From Flammeovirgaceae bacterium UBA5585 (lineage in GTDB: Bacteria > Bacteroidota > Bacteroidia > Cytophagales > Cyclobacteriaceae), in the NCBI GenBank assembly GCA_002425185.1, contig DILT01000010.1:186001-250000 (forward strand): a stretch of 64,000 bases of DNA, written 5' to 3'. The first letter of the stretch is position 1. Each line of letters begins with the position of its first letter. Below the pieces are notes generated by a model. It saw nothing but the letters and a program-made list of their open reading frames with translations, was not told the DNA's origin and ran no database searches. Shown piece after piece: positions 35,227 through 43,672 of this stretch. A program made the position numbers and the translations under genes.

Positions 35227-35249
35227 AAGGCCACACCCTGTGGCCTTTA
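35227..35249 (-). terminator. Terminator of slyD
   Basis: AAAGGCCAC and GTGGCCTTT form a 9-bp stem around ACCCT. On the minus strand a T-rich run follows. Confidence 0.75.
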
Positions 35250-35260
35250 GCATTCATTGT

Positions 35261-35740
35261 TTAGTGATGATGCCCACCGGGACCATGCACATGGCCATGC
35301 GATAATTCATCTTCAGTAGCTTGTCGTACATCCATAACCTCCACTGCAAAATTTAGTCCAACACCAGCCAGCGGGTGGTTTCCGTCAACAGTAACACTTT
35401 CTAAACCAACTTCAGTAATGGTTACTATTTGTGCTCCATTACTGGTTTGCGCCTGGAATTGCATGCCGGGTCTTACCTCCTGATCGCCAAAAGCTGTACG
35501 GGGTACTTTTTGAATCAGGGAATCATTACGAGTACCATATCCTTTTTCAGGTGTAACTTTAATATCAAGCTTATCACCTTTAAGTTTTCCCTCTAACCCT
35601 TCTTCCATTCCGGGTATTAAATTGCCAATACCTTGAATATACAGTAATGGATCTTTTCCTTCACTTGAGTCTAACACATTACCCTGATCATCCCGAAGGG
35701 TATAATGAATGGACACTACGGTGTTTTTTGCGATTTGCAT
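35261..35740 (-). CDS. slyD: FKBP-type peptidyl-prolyl isomerase, SlyD-like
   Basis: 159 residues. The FKBP half begins VSIHYTLRDDQGNVLDSSEG and contains GMEEGLEG, then the insert-in-flap chaperone domain (about 70-125) with EKGYGTRNDSLIQKV and DGNHPLAG, and a short His-rich tail (HGHVHGPGGHHH). This is the SlyD architecture: folding helper and possible nickel or other metal binding. Cytoplasmic, no signal peptide. The start has only an A/T-rich upstream region, as usual here. Confidence 0.95.
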   Translation of the reverse strand: MQIAKNTVVSIHYTLRDDQGNVLDSSEGKDPLLYIQGIGNLIPGMEEGLEGKLKGDKLDIKVTPEKGYGTRNDSLIQKVPRTAFGDQEVRPGMQFQAQTSNGAQIVTITEVGLESVTVDGNHPLAGVGLNFAVEVMDVRQATEDELSHGHVHGPGGHHH

Positions 35741-35847
35741 AAGCGTTACTTAATTAATTGAACATTGATTTACATGGAGGCAGAAAAGATGCGTAACAAA
35801 GCAAGGAAACTGACCCGTTGAATAATACCCTTAAAATTAGAACATTT

Positions 35848-37176
35848 TCAATTTACATCCCCGTTTTTAGGGAGTGTCTTTTTCAGAATCAGAAACCCGA
35901 TAGCGCCAGCCAACAGCGAGGCAGATAGCGTGCCCACCTTTGCCTGCAGTATGACCGCGTGTGATTGAAAGGCCAGGTTGGTGATGAATAGCGACATGGT
36001 AAAGCCGACTGCCGCCAGCATGCCAATGCCATAAATATTTTTGAAGGGCATGTCACCGGGTAATTCTGCCCAGCCCATTTTCAGGGCAAACCAACTGGCA
36101 CCCACAACACCAATAAATTTACCAATCAGCAAGCCTAAAAAAACTCCCAGGCTAACCGGGGTGATTATTTCGTTCAGGGTTATTCCTTGTAAGGAAATTC
36201 CAGCGTTGGCCAAAGCAAAAATGGGCATAACAATAAACAACACAATGGGATGAAGTGCGTGCTCCAGTCGTTGTAGTGGGGTAGTGGCTGCTTTGGTAAG
36301 TGTTTTTATTTTCTCAACCACATGAAGTTGTTCGGGTTCTAATAGGGTAACATTATTTGGTGGTATGCTTTCAAACTCTGTAACATAATTTCGCAAGCGC
36401 ATGGCAAATCCAACCTCATCAATTTTGGTGCGCGCAGGTATGGTAAGTGCCGCCAGCACACCAGCAACGGTAGCATGCACACCCGACATTAAAAAGGCAA
36501 GCCACAATCCACCAATACCCACGATGCCGTAGAAGAGTGTGCTGCGCACTCCCAGGTAGTTGGCAGTCATGAGGGTAATCAGAAACACGGCACCTGTGGC
36601 CAGGTTCAGAAATGAAATTTCGGATGTATAGAATATGGCAATTACCAATACCGCGCCCAGGTCATCAGCTATAGCCAGGGCAGTGAGAAAGATCTTGACC
36701 GAAATCGGCACACGTTTACCCAATAAAGAAAGTATACCCAGTGCAAAAGCAATATCGGTGGCCATGGGAATGCCCCAACCGCTAATAGTATCAGGATTTT
36801 TATAGTTGAAGAAAACATAGATAAGAGCTGGAATTACCATTCCGCCAACTGCTGCGGTTAGTGGCAGCAAGGCATTTTTGATGGATGATAATTCACCGCC
36901 CATGATTTCACGCTTCAGCTCAAGGCCTACAACAAAGAAGAACATGGCCATGAGGCCGTCATTAATCCAATGATGGAGATTATTGCTTACTGCATAGTTG
37001 CCGATACTGATAGAAAATTCATATTCCCAGAGGTGATGAAATTCATCGCTGAGGGGAGAGTTTGAAAGGGCCAACGCCACCAGCGAGCAGAACAAAAGAA
37101 ATATACCTGCGGTAGATTCATTTTGAATGAAACTGTTAAAGGGCTTTAACAGGCGATCAATTTTTTCAAGCTTCAT
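35848..37176 (-). CDS. nhaA: Na+/H+ antiporter NhaA
   Basis: 442 residues, longer than E. coli NhaA (388) because of an internal loop at about 270-310 (FESIPPNNVTLLEPEQLHVVEKI region) with no counterpart in the E. coli protein. Twelve transmembrane segments are predicted. The transport site pair is D171-D172 (LAIADDLGAVL), matching E. coli D163/D164, and the TM4 residues TDIAFALGIL are present. It exchanges Na+ for H+ at the inner membrane in pH and salt homeostasis. It is monocistronic. Confidence 0.95.
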   Translation of the reverse strand: MKLEKIDRLLKPFNSFIQNESTAGIFLLFCSLVALALSNSPLSDEFHHLWEYEFSISIGNYAVSNNLHHWINDGLMAMFFFVVGLELKREIMGGELSSIKNALLPLTAAVGGMVIPALIYVFFNYKNPDTISGWGIPMATDIAFALGILSLLGKRVPISVKIFLTALAIADDLGAVLVIAIFYTSEISFLNLATGAVFLITLMTANYLGVRSTLFYGIVGIGGLWLAFLMSGVHATVAGVLAALTIPARTKIDEVGFAMRLRNYVTEFESIPPNNVTLLEPEQLHVVEKIKTLTKAATTPLQRLEHALHPIVLFIVMPIFALANAGISLQGITLNEIITPVSLGVFLGLLIGKFIGVVGASWFALKMGWAELPGDMPFKNIYGIGMLAAVGFTMSLFITNLAFQSHAVILQAKVGTLSASLLAGAIGFLILKKTLPKNGDVN

Positions 37177-37212
37177 GGCTATGCATCAAAGTTCTTTTGG
37201 GTGAAGATGAAT

Positions 37213-37256
37213 AAAAAAGACTTCCCTGCACGATGAATTCAATGAAAGGAAGTCTT
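37213..37256 (-). terminator. Terminator of tRNA-Leu
   Basis: AAGACTTCC (37217-37225) and GGAAGTCTT (37248-37256), a 9-bp perfect stem with a 22-nt loop, followed on the minus strand by a T run (complement of A 37213-37218). Confidence 0.7.
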
Positions 37257-37264
37257 ACGAAACG

Positions 37265-37348
37265 TACCCGGAGCCGGAGTCGAACCGGCACAGTATTGCT
37301 ACCATTGGTGTTTGAGACCAACGCGTCTACCAATTCCGCCATCCGGGC
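37265..37348 (-). tRNA. tRNA-Leu (anticodon CAA)
   Basis: 84 nt on the minus strand, a class II tRNA with a long variable arm. Acceptor GCCCGGA pairs with TCCGGGT (a G-U first pair). The anticodon stem TTGGT/ACCAA surrounds CTCAAAC with anticodon CAA. The T-arm GCCGGTTCGACTCCGGC is clear. CCA is not encoded. Confidence 0.93.
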
Positions 37349-37426
37349 ATATGAAAAGAACAATTGACCGCTTTCCGGTCACTTTATCGGGCTGCAAATA
37401 TGGGTAAAGTTTAACGTTCGCACAAT

Positions 37427-37720
37427 TTACAACTCAATAAATTTCGTCAGGGAAAAGGCTTGTGAGCGTTCAGCAAAGAGCGTCTTTACCTGGCCCCAGA
37501 CACGACCAAAGAGCTCTGATTTTCGATAGCGATTAAGGCTTTCTTCATCCCTCCAATAGCTTAAGGTAGTATAGGTATTGGGGTTGTTTATATCTTTCAG
37601 TAATTGTAAATGCGTGCAACCATCAACGTTTCGGATGGCCTCTTTATGCTGATCAAAAATCTGTAGAAATTCCTCTACACCGGCTTCGGTAAAATGCATA
37701 CGTACAATTCGGATCAGCAT
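37427..37720 (-). CDS. Antibiotic biosynthesis monooxygenase (ABM)-like protein
   Basis: 97 residues with the ferredoxin-like ABM pattern: MLIRIVRMHFTEAGVEEFLQIF, DGCTHLQLLKDINNP and TLSYWRDEESLNRYRKSELF. Members act as quinol or heme-type monooxygenases or are structural relatives; activity cannot be assigned from the sequence. It sits between tRNA-Leu and the SAM hydrolase-like gene, on the same strand. Confidence 0.85.
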   Translation of the reverse strand: MLIRIVRMHFTEAGVEEFLQIFDQHKEAIRNVDGCTHLQLLKDINNPNTYTTLSYWRDEESLNRYRKSELFGRVWGQVKTLFAERSQAFSLTKFIEL

Positions 37721-37786
37721 GAGGTTGTTTTTAGGGATTGGTTTTTAGTCGTCAGAGGATTAGCTATTGGTTAACAGAATAAAAGG

Positions 37787-38560
37787 TCACTCATCAAAAA
37801 TAATATTTACCATACTATCGTAATTCAAGCCTAATAATTCAGATGCGTGGCCTTTATAAATACCAATCTCCATTAAACCTGAACTATTAAAAACCATAAA
37901 GCACTCACCTTCTTCCACCTGATTGTAAAGCGTTTGTATTTTTCTGAATTTCTCACCTCCGAATTGTATGGTATATGTTTTTCCGTTACTGAGTATATCG
38001 AAAGCTTCGCGGGTAATGTTGGTAATTAAATTGCCGAAGTTATCCACGCGCAACACATGGCCGGTAATTTGTTTTTTGGTGGCTTTCATCTGTCGGTCAA
38101 TCATCTTTTTGAACGTAGGCATGGGCTTGCCTAAGGTGGTAATATTTACACCACTGGCCAGCCTGGCCGCAGCCGGAGCAAAAACATCCTTTTCCGGAAA
38201 CGTAGTTGGTATGCTTTGAATAGAGTTAAGTTCAACCAGTTTTTGATGCGGCTTATCAGTAATTAATCCGAACAGGCCGTTATCTGCGCCAACAAAATAA
38301 TAGTCTTCCACCTGCAGCGCAATGGCAGTATCTTCACGGCTACCGGTGGCATGTACACCAACCAGGTGAACTGTTCCTTTCGGGAAGTCCCTGAACACCC
38401 CACGTAAAACAAATGCAGCATGAGCCAGGTCGCACGGTTGAATGCGGTGGGTAATGTCAATAATATTCAGGCCAGGGTTGGTGGATAGTATTTTTGCCTT
38501 AATGGCGGCCACGTAATGGTCACTTTCTCCGGAATCTGTCAGCAGGGTAATGATGGCCAT
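37787..38560 (-). CDS. SAM hydrolase/SAM-dependent halogenase-family protein (DUF62)
   Basis: 257 residues. The N-terminus TLLTDSGESDHYVAAIKAKIL and the segment INPCDLAHAAFVLRGVFRDFP-like pattern (ITHRIQPCDLAHAAF) belong to the S-adenosylmethionine hydroxide adenosyltransferase family, which cleaves SAM to adenosine and methionine. The related fluorinase/chlorinase branch carries an insertion that is not evident here. Divergent from phoH across 93 bp. Confidence 0.88.
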   Translation of the reverse strand: MAIITLLTDSGESDHYVAAIKAKILSTNPGLNIIDITHRIQPCDLAHAAFVLRGVFRDFPKGTVHLVGVHATGSREDTAIALQVEDYYFVGADNGLFGLITDKPHQKLVELNSIQSIPTTFPEKDVFAPAAARLASGVNITTLGKPMPTFKKMIDRQMKATKKQITGHVLRVDNFGNLITNITREAFDILSNGKTYTIQFGGEKFRKIQTLYNQVEEGECFMVFNSSGLMEIGIYKGHASELLGLNYDSMVNIIFDE

Positions 38561-38653
38561 GTATTGATGCTCCCCGTGTTCTTTTGTATGTTTACGGCAA
38601 CAAAATAAGCACTTTTAACGCACATTTTCAGCGACTCTAAAAAGCATACCTGG

Positions 38654-39607
38654 TTGATAGAAAAGATCATTACCCTCGAAAATGTTTCCCTGGTAGATTT
38701 CCTTGGAATTGAAAACAAGAATATCACTGAGTTGGCCTCGGCCTTTCCCAAAAGCAGGATTGTTGCCCGCGGTAATCAGCTTATGGTTAAGGGCAGCACA
38801 GATGAAATCGTTCAGATTGATGACATCGTACAATCCCTGTTAGATCACTTCCATCGTTACGGCCGGATAACAGAAGAGAACGTGCAGAATTATATCTCAC
38901 GCGAGAAGGAAATCGCCCAGTCGGAAGCAGCCGGTGATGATTTAATTCTACACGGCACTAAGGGTACACCCATAAAGGCGAAAACACCTAACCAGCAAAA
39001 GCTGGTGCAATTGGTGAAAGAAAATGATTTGGTTTTTGCACTGGGGCCTGCCGGAACCGGAAAAACTTATATATCGGTTGCGCTGGCTGTTCGCGCACTT
39101 AAAAACAAACAAGTAAAAAAAATCATCATAACCCGGCCGGCTGTTGAGGCAGGGGAGAACCTGGGTTTTCTGCCCGGTGATTTAAAGGAAAAAATTGATC
39201 CTTACCTGCGCCCTATTTATGACGGGCTCAACGATATGATACCGTTTGAAAAACTCCAGTATTATATGGAGCGGGAAATAATTGAAATTGCCCCGTTGGC
39301 CTTTATGCGCGGACGTACGCTTCACAATGCATTTATTTTACTGGATGAAGCCCAGAACACAACACCCATGCAAATGAAAATGGTGCTTACGCGCATGGGG
39401 CCTGACTCGAAGATGATCGTTACCGGTGATGTTTCTCAGGTGGATTTACCGCGAAAACAAAGTTCGGGGTTGCATGAAGCGGTTAATATTCTGAAAGGTG
39501 TTAAGGGTATAGGGGTTATTGAACTTTCTGAGAAAGATGTGATCAGGCATAAACTGGTGCGGGATATTATTGATGCCTACGCGAAGAAAGAAGGTACTTC
39601 TTCATAA
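38654..39607 (+). CDS. phoH: PhoH-family ATPase
   Basis: 317 residues. The start is taken as TTG at 38654 (LIEKIITLENVSLVDFLG), because an in-frame TAA at 38606 and absence of ATG leave no better choice; the N-terminal sequence then aligns with the family. Walker A is at 131-138 (GPAGTGKT) and Walker B at about 227-232 (FILLDE, then AQNTTP). PhoH proteins are cytoplasmic P-loop ATPases linked to RNA metabolism and phosphate stress. It lies 53 bp upstream of comEC on the same strand. Confidence 0.92.
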   Translation: MIEKIITLENVSLVDFLGIENKNITELASAFPKSRIVARGNQLMVKGSTDEIVQIDDIVQSLLDHFHRYGRITEENVQNYISREKEIAQSEAAGDDLILHGTKGTPIKAKTPNQQKLVQLVKENDLVFALGPAGTGKTYISVALAVRALKNKQVKKIIITRPAVEAGENLGFLPGDLKEKIDPYLRPIYDGLNDMIPFEKLQYYMEREIIEIAPLAFMRGRTLHNAFILLDEAQNTTPMQMKMVLTRMGPDSKMIVTGDVSQVDLPRKQSSGLHEAVNILKGVKGIGVIELSEKDVIRHKLVRDIIDAYAKKEGTSS

Positions 39608-39660
39608 ACCGATTGGATTAGTTCATACGCTCGGAAAGGATTCTTTTCCTATATTCAGTC

Positions 39661-41739
39661 ATGTTTTTCTGGACACCCTATTCCTTCGTCCGTCTTGTTT
39701 TCTTTTTGATTGCCGGTATTTTGCTGGGCATCTATCAGCCAGATTTTTTACCGCAACATTTTACTTTACCAACGTTACTGGGATTCGTTGTACTTTATTT
39801 TTTACTGCATTGGAAACTTACGAGTGACATCAAGCCAATTGGTACAGGATTGGTCGGATTACTGGTAATATTTTTAGCCGGGTATGTTAATACCATGTTC
39901 AATACCGATTCCCGCAGACCGGATCACCTCAACCATGTTCGTGAGTCAGTCGAAAAATATACCGTGATTGTTTCCGGCTATGCCGAACAAAAGGAAAAGT
40001 CATGGAAAGTGGAGGGTATTATACAGCAGTATCACAACGGAGTTGAATGGAAGAACGCCTACGCCAGGGTATTGCTTTATCTTTCCCGCCAGGATTTTGA
40101 AAAACCTTTTTCCTTTGGCGATAGACTTGTAATAAACGGCTCTCCTCAGGCGTTGCAAGGTCCGGCCAATCCCGGTGAATTCAACTACAAAAGATTTCTC
40201 ACATTCAGAAAAATTTATCACCAGCATTTTTTGCGGAATGGTCAGGTTCATTATGTCGAAAATTCTCCACCAAGCATTATTGTAGCATATTCATTTCATG
40301 TACGCAGGTGGGCAGAAAATATACTGAGTAAACATATAGCGGGTGAACAAGAACGTGCAGTTGCTGCAGCCTTGATTTTGGGCGTGAAGGATGGATTGGA
40401 TAATGATCTGGTTCAGGCGTATGCTTCATCAGGTGCTATGCATGTGCTGGCAGTTTCCGGTTTGCATGTAGGTATTATCTACCTCATTCTATCATTCGTA
40501 TTAAAACCCTTACATAAGTGGCGTTATGGAAAATGGATGTTAGCGGTTATTAGCATTTTTGTACTATGGTCGTATGCATTCGTCACCGGGTTATCACCTT
40601 CGGTATTGCGGGCAGTTACGATGTTCTCCGTTATCGCCCTATCCGGGCCGCTGAACTATCGAACCAATATTTATAACACGTTGGCTGTAGCGGCTTTTAT
40701 TTTGCTGGTATGGGAGCCTTACCTGATCATGTCCGTGGGGTTTCAGTTATCCTTCTTGGCGGTGATGGGGATTGTATACATCCAGCCTAAGCTTTATTGG
40801 CTATGGCAACCTTCAAACTTTTTCTTTGATAAAGTCTGGCAAATAACCTGCGTTTCCATAGCGGCACAATTGGCAACCTGTTCATTAGGGCTTTTGTATT
40901 TTCATCAGTTCCCGGTTTATTTTCTGTTCTCTAACCTGTTTGTAATACCCGGTGCTTTTATATCCCTTTTACTGGGTATTCTTTTACTGGGGGTAAGCCT
41001 TGTAGAGCCGGCTGCATTCGTGGTGGGTAAGGTACTGGAGTTTATACTATGGTTGTTGAACTACCTGGTGTTTTCAGTAGAGCAATTACCGTACAGCCTG
41101 ATCAATAATATTTACATCACAACTTTTCAAAGCTGGCTATTGATGGGAATACTGATTTCTGCTTTGCTGTTACTTCAATACCGTAAATTCCCGTTTGCCC
41201 TGATGTTGTTTTTTAGCGGATTAACCTTTGGCATGGTGCAGTGGTATCATTATCGTGAAGAGGTAAATCATGAGAAGTTTGTGGTTTACCGCGTAGCCGG
41301 ACAAAGCGCAATGGAATGGATAGCAAGAGGCCAGTCTTTTTTTATGGCCGACTCTGTATTGGTGAACGATCGGGAGCGAATGCGGTTCCACATCCGGCCC
41401 AACCGGTTAATCAGTGGTGTCCATCAAGTACATACCCATGAAATACCCTTTATGCGTCCATACGATGGCGCCAGGTTATTTGCCTGGAACAATCACGTTA
41501 TCCTTCAGGTGACAGCGGAAAATTTTTTCTTTCCTGATGGAATGGAAGTTGATTATATTGTGCTCAGCGGAAACAGCATTCGGGATATCGGTAAACTAAC
41601 TCAGCTTACCTGTAAACAACTTATTATCGACAGCAGTAACTCCATTTATACCGCTACTAAAATTATGAACCAAGCCCATGAATTGAATTTACCTGTGTAT
41701 TCAGTATTGCATCAAGGAGCGTTTATAACTAAACTTTAA
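39661..41739 (+). CDS. comEC: ComEC/Rec2-family DNA-uptake channel
   Basis: 692 residues. The N-terminal membrane segment and DUF4131/OB-like region (about 1-200) precede the competence domain with the signature HVLAVSGLHVGIIYLIL and many transmembrane helices. The C-terminal ~170 residues (from about EKFVVYRVAGQS) look like a divergent metallo-beta-lactamase-like domain without a clear HxHxDH motif, so it may not be a nuclease. The family moves one DNA strand into the cytosol in natural transformation. Confidence 0.9.
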   Translation: MFFWTPYSFVRLVFFLIAGILLGIYQPDFLPQHFTLPTLLGFVVLYFLLHWKLTSDIKPIGTGLVGLLVIFLAGYVNTMFNTDSRRPDHLNHVRESVEKYTVIVSGYAEQKEKSWKVEGIIQQYHNGVEWKNAYARVLLYLSRQDFEKPFSFGDRLVINGSPQALQGPANPGEFNYKRFLTFRKIYHQHFLRNGQVHYVENSPPSIIVAYSFHVRRWAENILSKHIAGEQERAVAAALILGVKDGLDNDLVQAYASSGAMHVLAVSGLHVGIIYLILSFVLKPLHKWRYGKWMLAVISIFVLWSYAFVTGLSPSVLRAVTMFSVIALSGPLNYRTNIYNTLAVAAFILLVWEPYLIMSVGFQLSFLAVMGIVYIQPKLYWLWQPSNFFFDKVWQITCVSIAAQLATCSLGLLYFHQFPVYFLFSNLFVIPGAFISLLLGILLLGVSLVEPAAFVVGKVLEFILWLLNYLVFSVEQLPYSLINNIYITTFQSWLLMGILISALLLLQYRKFPFALMLFFSGLTFGMVQWYHYREEVNHEKFVVYRVAGQSAMEWIARGQSFFMADSVLVNDRERMRFHIRPNRLISGVHQVHTHEIPFMRPYDGARLFAWNNHVILQVTAENFFFPDGMEVDYIVLSGNSIRDIGKLTQLTCKQLIIDSSNSIYTATKIMNQAHELNLPVYSVLHQGAFITKL

Positions 41740-41746
41740 CTACAGC

Positions 41747-42514
41747 ATGGTTGATTATAGTGTACAAGAGCGAATTGCCATCATTACGCTCAATCGCCCG
41801 GAGAAACGCAACGCATTAAGTCACGCGCTAATTGCAGCATTAAAGGAAGCGTTCGATAAGGCAGAAAAGGATGAACAGGTGAAAGCCATTATCCTTCGTG
41901 CCAACGGAGAGGCTTTCTGTGCCGGTGCCGACCTGGCGTATCTGCAACAACTGCAGAATTTTTCGTATGATGAAAATCTGAGCGATTCAAATCACTTAAA
42001 GGAGCTCTTTGTAAAGATTTATCAAAATCCTAAAGTAGTAATTGCCCAGGTACAAGGCCATGCCCTGGCGGGTGGGTGCGGATTAGCCACTGTTTGCGAT
42101 TGGGCGTTTGCTGTTCCGGATGCAAAATTTGGGTATACTGAAGTAAAAATTGGTTTTATACCTGCCTTGGTTTCTGTTTTCGTTTTACGGAAAATTGGTG
42201 AAGGAGCCGCCCGGGAACTTTTGCTGGGAGGTGAACTGATTTCTGCTGAACGGGCATTAGCAATCGGTTTGATCAATCGTGTAGTGCCTGCTGAAAACCT
42301 TGAAAAAGAAGTGTGGAATTTTACCACCCGGCTAATAGCAACAAATTCAGCCGCCAGTATGGCACTTACGAAAAAACTACTAGCAGATACAGCCGGTAAA
42401 TCCGTAGAAGATGCGCTTAACCTTGCTGCTTCATTAAATGCACATGCCCGAAACACGGAAGATTGCAAACGGGGCATTTCAGCATTCCTGAACAAGGAAA
42501 AAATTATCTGGTAA
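41747..42514 (+). CDS. Enoyl-CoA hydratase/isomerase-family protein
   Basis: 255 residues of the crotonase superfamily. The oxyanion-hole segments FCAGADL (57-63) and AGGCGL (108-113) are present, with a probable catalytic Glu at E132 (TEVKIG). It could be a fatty acid beta-oxidation hydratase or a branched-chain amino acid methylglutaconyl-CoA type hydratase; the sequence alone does not decide. The ATG is 7 bp after comEC, so probably one transcript. Confidence 0.88.
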   Translation: MVDYSVQERIAIITLNRPEKRNALSHALIAALKEAFDKAEKDEQVKAIILRANGEAFCAGADLAYLQQLQNFSYDENLSDSNHLKELFVKIYQNPKVVIAQVQGHALAGGCGLATVCDWAFAVPDAKFGYTEVKIGFIPALVSVFVLRKIGEGAARELLLGGELISAERALAIGLINRVVPAENLEKEVWNFTTRLIATNSAASMALTKKLLADTAGKSVEDALNLAASLNAHARNTEDCKRGISAFLNKEKIIW

Positions 42515-42608
42515 CTGCCAAGAATCAAGAAAATAGTACACTGATCTTACCTCCTGCATGTTTTGGATGAATCATTTATGTAACTCTGTAGTATAAATCT
42601 GATCGCAT

Positions 42609-43463
42609 ATGAAAAGCAAACTCATTTTTTCAGTGTTGTTTTTAGTGAGCAACGGATTGCTGGCACAAGGTTATGTGGGTGATACGTGGGCGCAGGTAAA
42701 AGCATCGGGAAAGGGAACCATTTCTTTTGCCTATGTAGAAACACCCAGTTTCGTGTACAAAGATGATGCCGGCAAGCTTACCGGAATTTGTGTTGACATT
42801 ACTGCTGATTTTATTCAATGGGTAAATAAAACCAAAGGTGTTGCCCTTCAGTCGAAATATGTTGGTGATGGTACAAACTTCAAGGGCATGTACGATAAAG
42901 TAAAGGTTTCAACAGGCGGGGTTTTTGGATTGGGAAACATTACCATCACCGATGAACGTAAACGCGAAGTAAAATTCAGTCCGCCTTTCATTACCAATTT
43001 TGCAATTCTGATTACCCAGAATAACGTTCCCACCCTGGCCAGGCTCGAAGATTTGGGCACCACATTCTCCAAGCTTACGGCCTACACGGCAAAAGGAACA
43101 CTCAATGAAAAACGTATTCTCGAACTAAAAAAATATTACCCGGCCATGAAGGTGGTTACGCTTGACACCAGCCCGGAGGTGTATCAGAAGATTTTTAGCG
43201 ATCCCAATGCCTTTTCTTATCTCGATCTTGCTTTTTACCTGAAAGCAGTCAGTGAACGCAAATCGGTGAAGCGCCATCCGGTAGGCGATAAGGCAGCTGA
43301 GCAGTTTGGTTTTATTATGCCCATGAACAGCGACTGGTCTCCGCTGTTGGAAGAATTTTTTAAAGCCGATGGCGGGTACACCAATTCGCAACAGTATAAG
43401 AGCATTTTACAAAAGCATCTTGGAGAAACCGGTGTGAAACTGCTTCAATCTGCCAGCAAGTAG
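42609..43463 (+). CDS. Orphan periplasmic solute-binding protein (SBP_bac_3-like)
   Basis: 284 residues with a signal peptide (SNGLLAQG). The body fits a family 3 amino-acid type binding protein: FAYVETPSFVYKDDAGKLTGICVDITADFIQW, ERKREVKFSPPFITNFAILI and a hinge-region YKSILQKHLG end. There is no ABC permease or ATPase next to it, so it may work with distant transport genes or act in sensing. A convincing terminator follows. Confidence 0.82.
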   Translation: MKSKLIFSVLFLVSNGLLAQGYVGDTWAQVKASGKGTISFAYVETPSFVYKDDAGKLTGICVDITADFIQWVNKTKGVALQSKYVGDGTNFKGMYDKVKVSTGGVFGLGNITITDERKREVKFSPPFITNFAILITQNNVPTLARLEDLGTTFSKLTAYTAKGTLNEKRILELKKYYPAMKVVTLDTSPEVYQKIFSDPNAFSYLDLAFYLKAVSERKSVKRHPVGDKAAEQFGFIMPMNSDWSPLLEEFFKADGGYTNSQQYKSILQKHLGETGVKLLQSASK

Positions 43464-43489
43464 ATTCTGAAGATTTTATACTATCGATT

Positions 43490-43516
43490 AAAAGCGGACC
43501 AACCGGCCCGCTTTTT
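43490..43516 (+). terminator. Terminator after the solute-binding protein gene
   Basis: AAAAGCGG (43490-43497) with CCGCTTTT (43508-43515), a GC-rich loop region and a following T-rich stretch. Confidence 0.75.
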
Positions 43517-43548
43517 CTTTTAATGATAGTCTGCAAAGATACGTAACG

Positions 43549-43614
43549 GTCATGCCGGCCGCTGAGCCGGCATCTCTTTTAAATGCGAGATCGCGGGTCA
43601 AAGCCCGCGATGAC
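43549..43614. repeat. Paired REP-like palindromes upstream of recQ
   Basis: Two hairpins in tandem inside one larger inverted repeat: ATGCCGGC/GCCGGCAT (43552-43559 with 43566-43573) and ATCGCGGG/CCCGCGAT (43590-43597 with 43604-43611), bounded by GTCAT (43549-43553) and ATGAC (43610-43614). The second hairpin has the same stem as the element at 3754-3788. They probably belong to one dispersed repeat family, here as a bipartite pair. Confidence 0.75.
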
Positions 43615-43634
43615 TTTCACGAATGGTTATGTGG

Positions 43635-43642
43635 TATCTTTG
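43635..43642 (+). promoter_or_regulatory. Predicted -7 box of recQ
   Basis: TATCTTTG, an exact TAnnTTTG, 30 nt before the preferred recQ start and just downstream of the palindromic repeats. It shows that any start codon upstream of it is unlikely. Confidence 0.5.
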
Positions 43643-43672
43643 CGGTCTATCAGTTTCTTTATATTCGAGTAC

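Noticed and set aside
37166..37363. ORF covering the tRNA-Leu locus
   Set aside because: The cloverleaf with anticodon CAA explains the sequence.
42022..42528. 168-residue minus-strand ORF antisense to the enoyl-CoA hydratase gene
   Set aside because: Serine/alanine-rich translation with no family motifs; the sense frame is a full crotonase.
43583..43672. Extended N-terminus for RecQ from a start inside the palindromic repeat
   Set aside because: It would begin upstream of the predicted promoter and adds non-homologous sequence.
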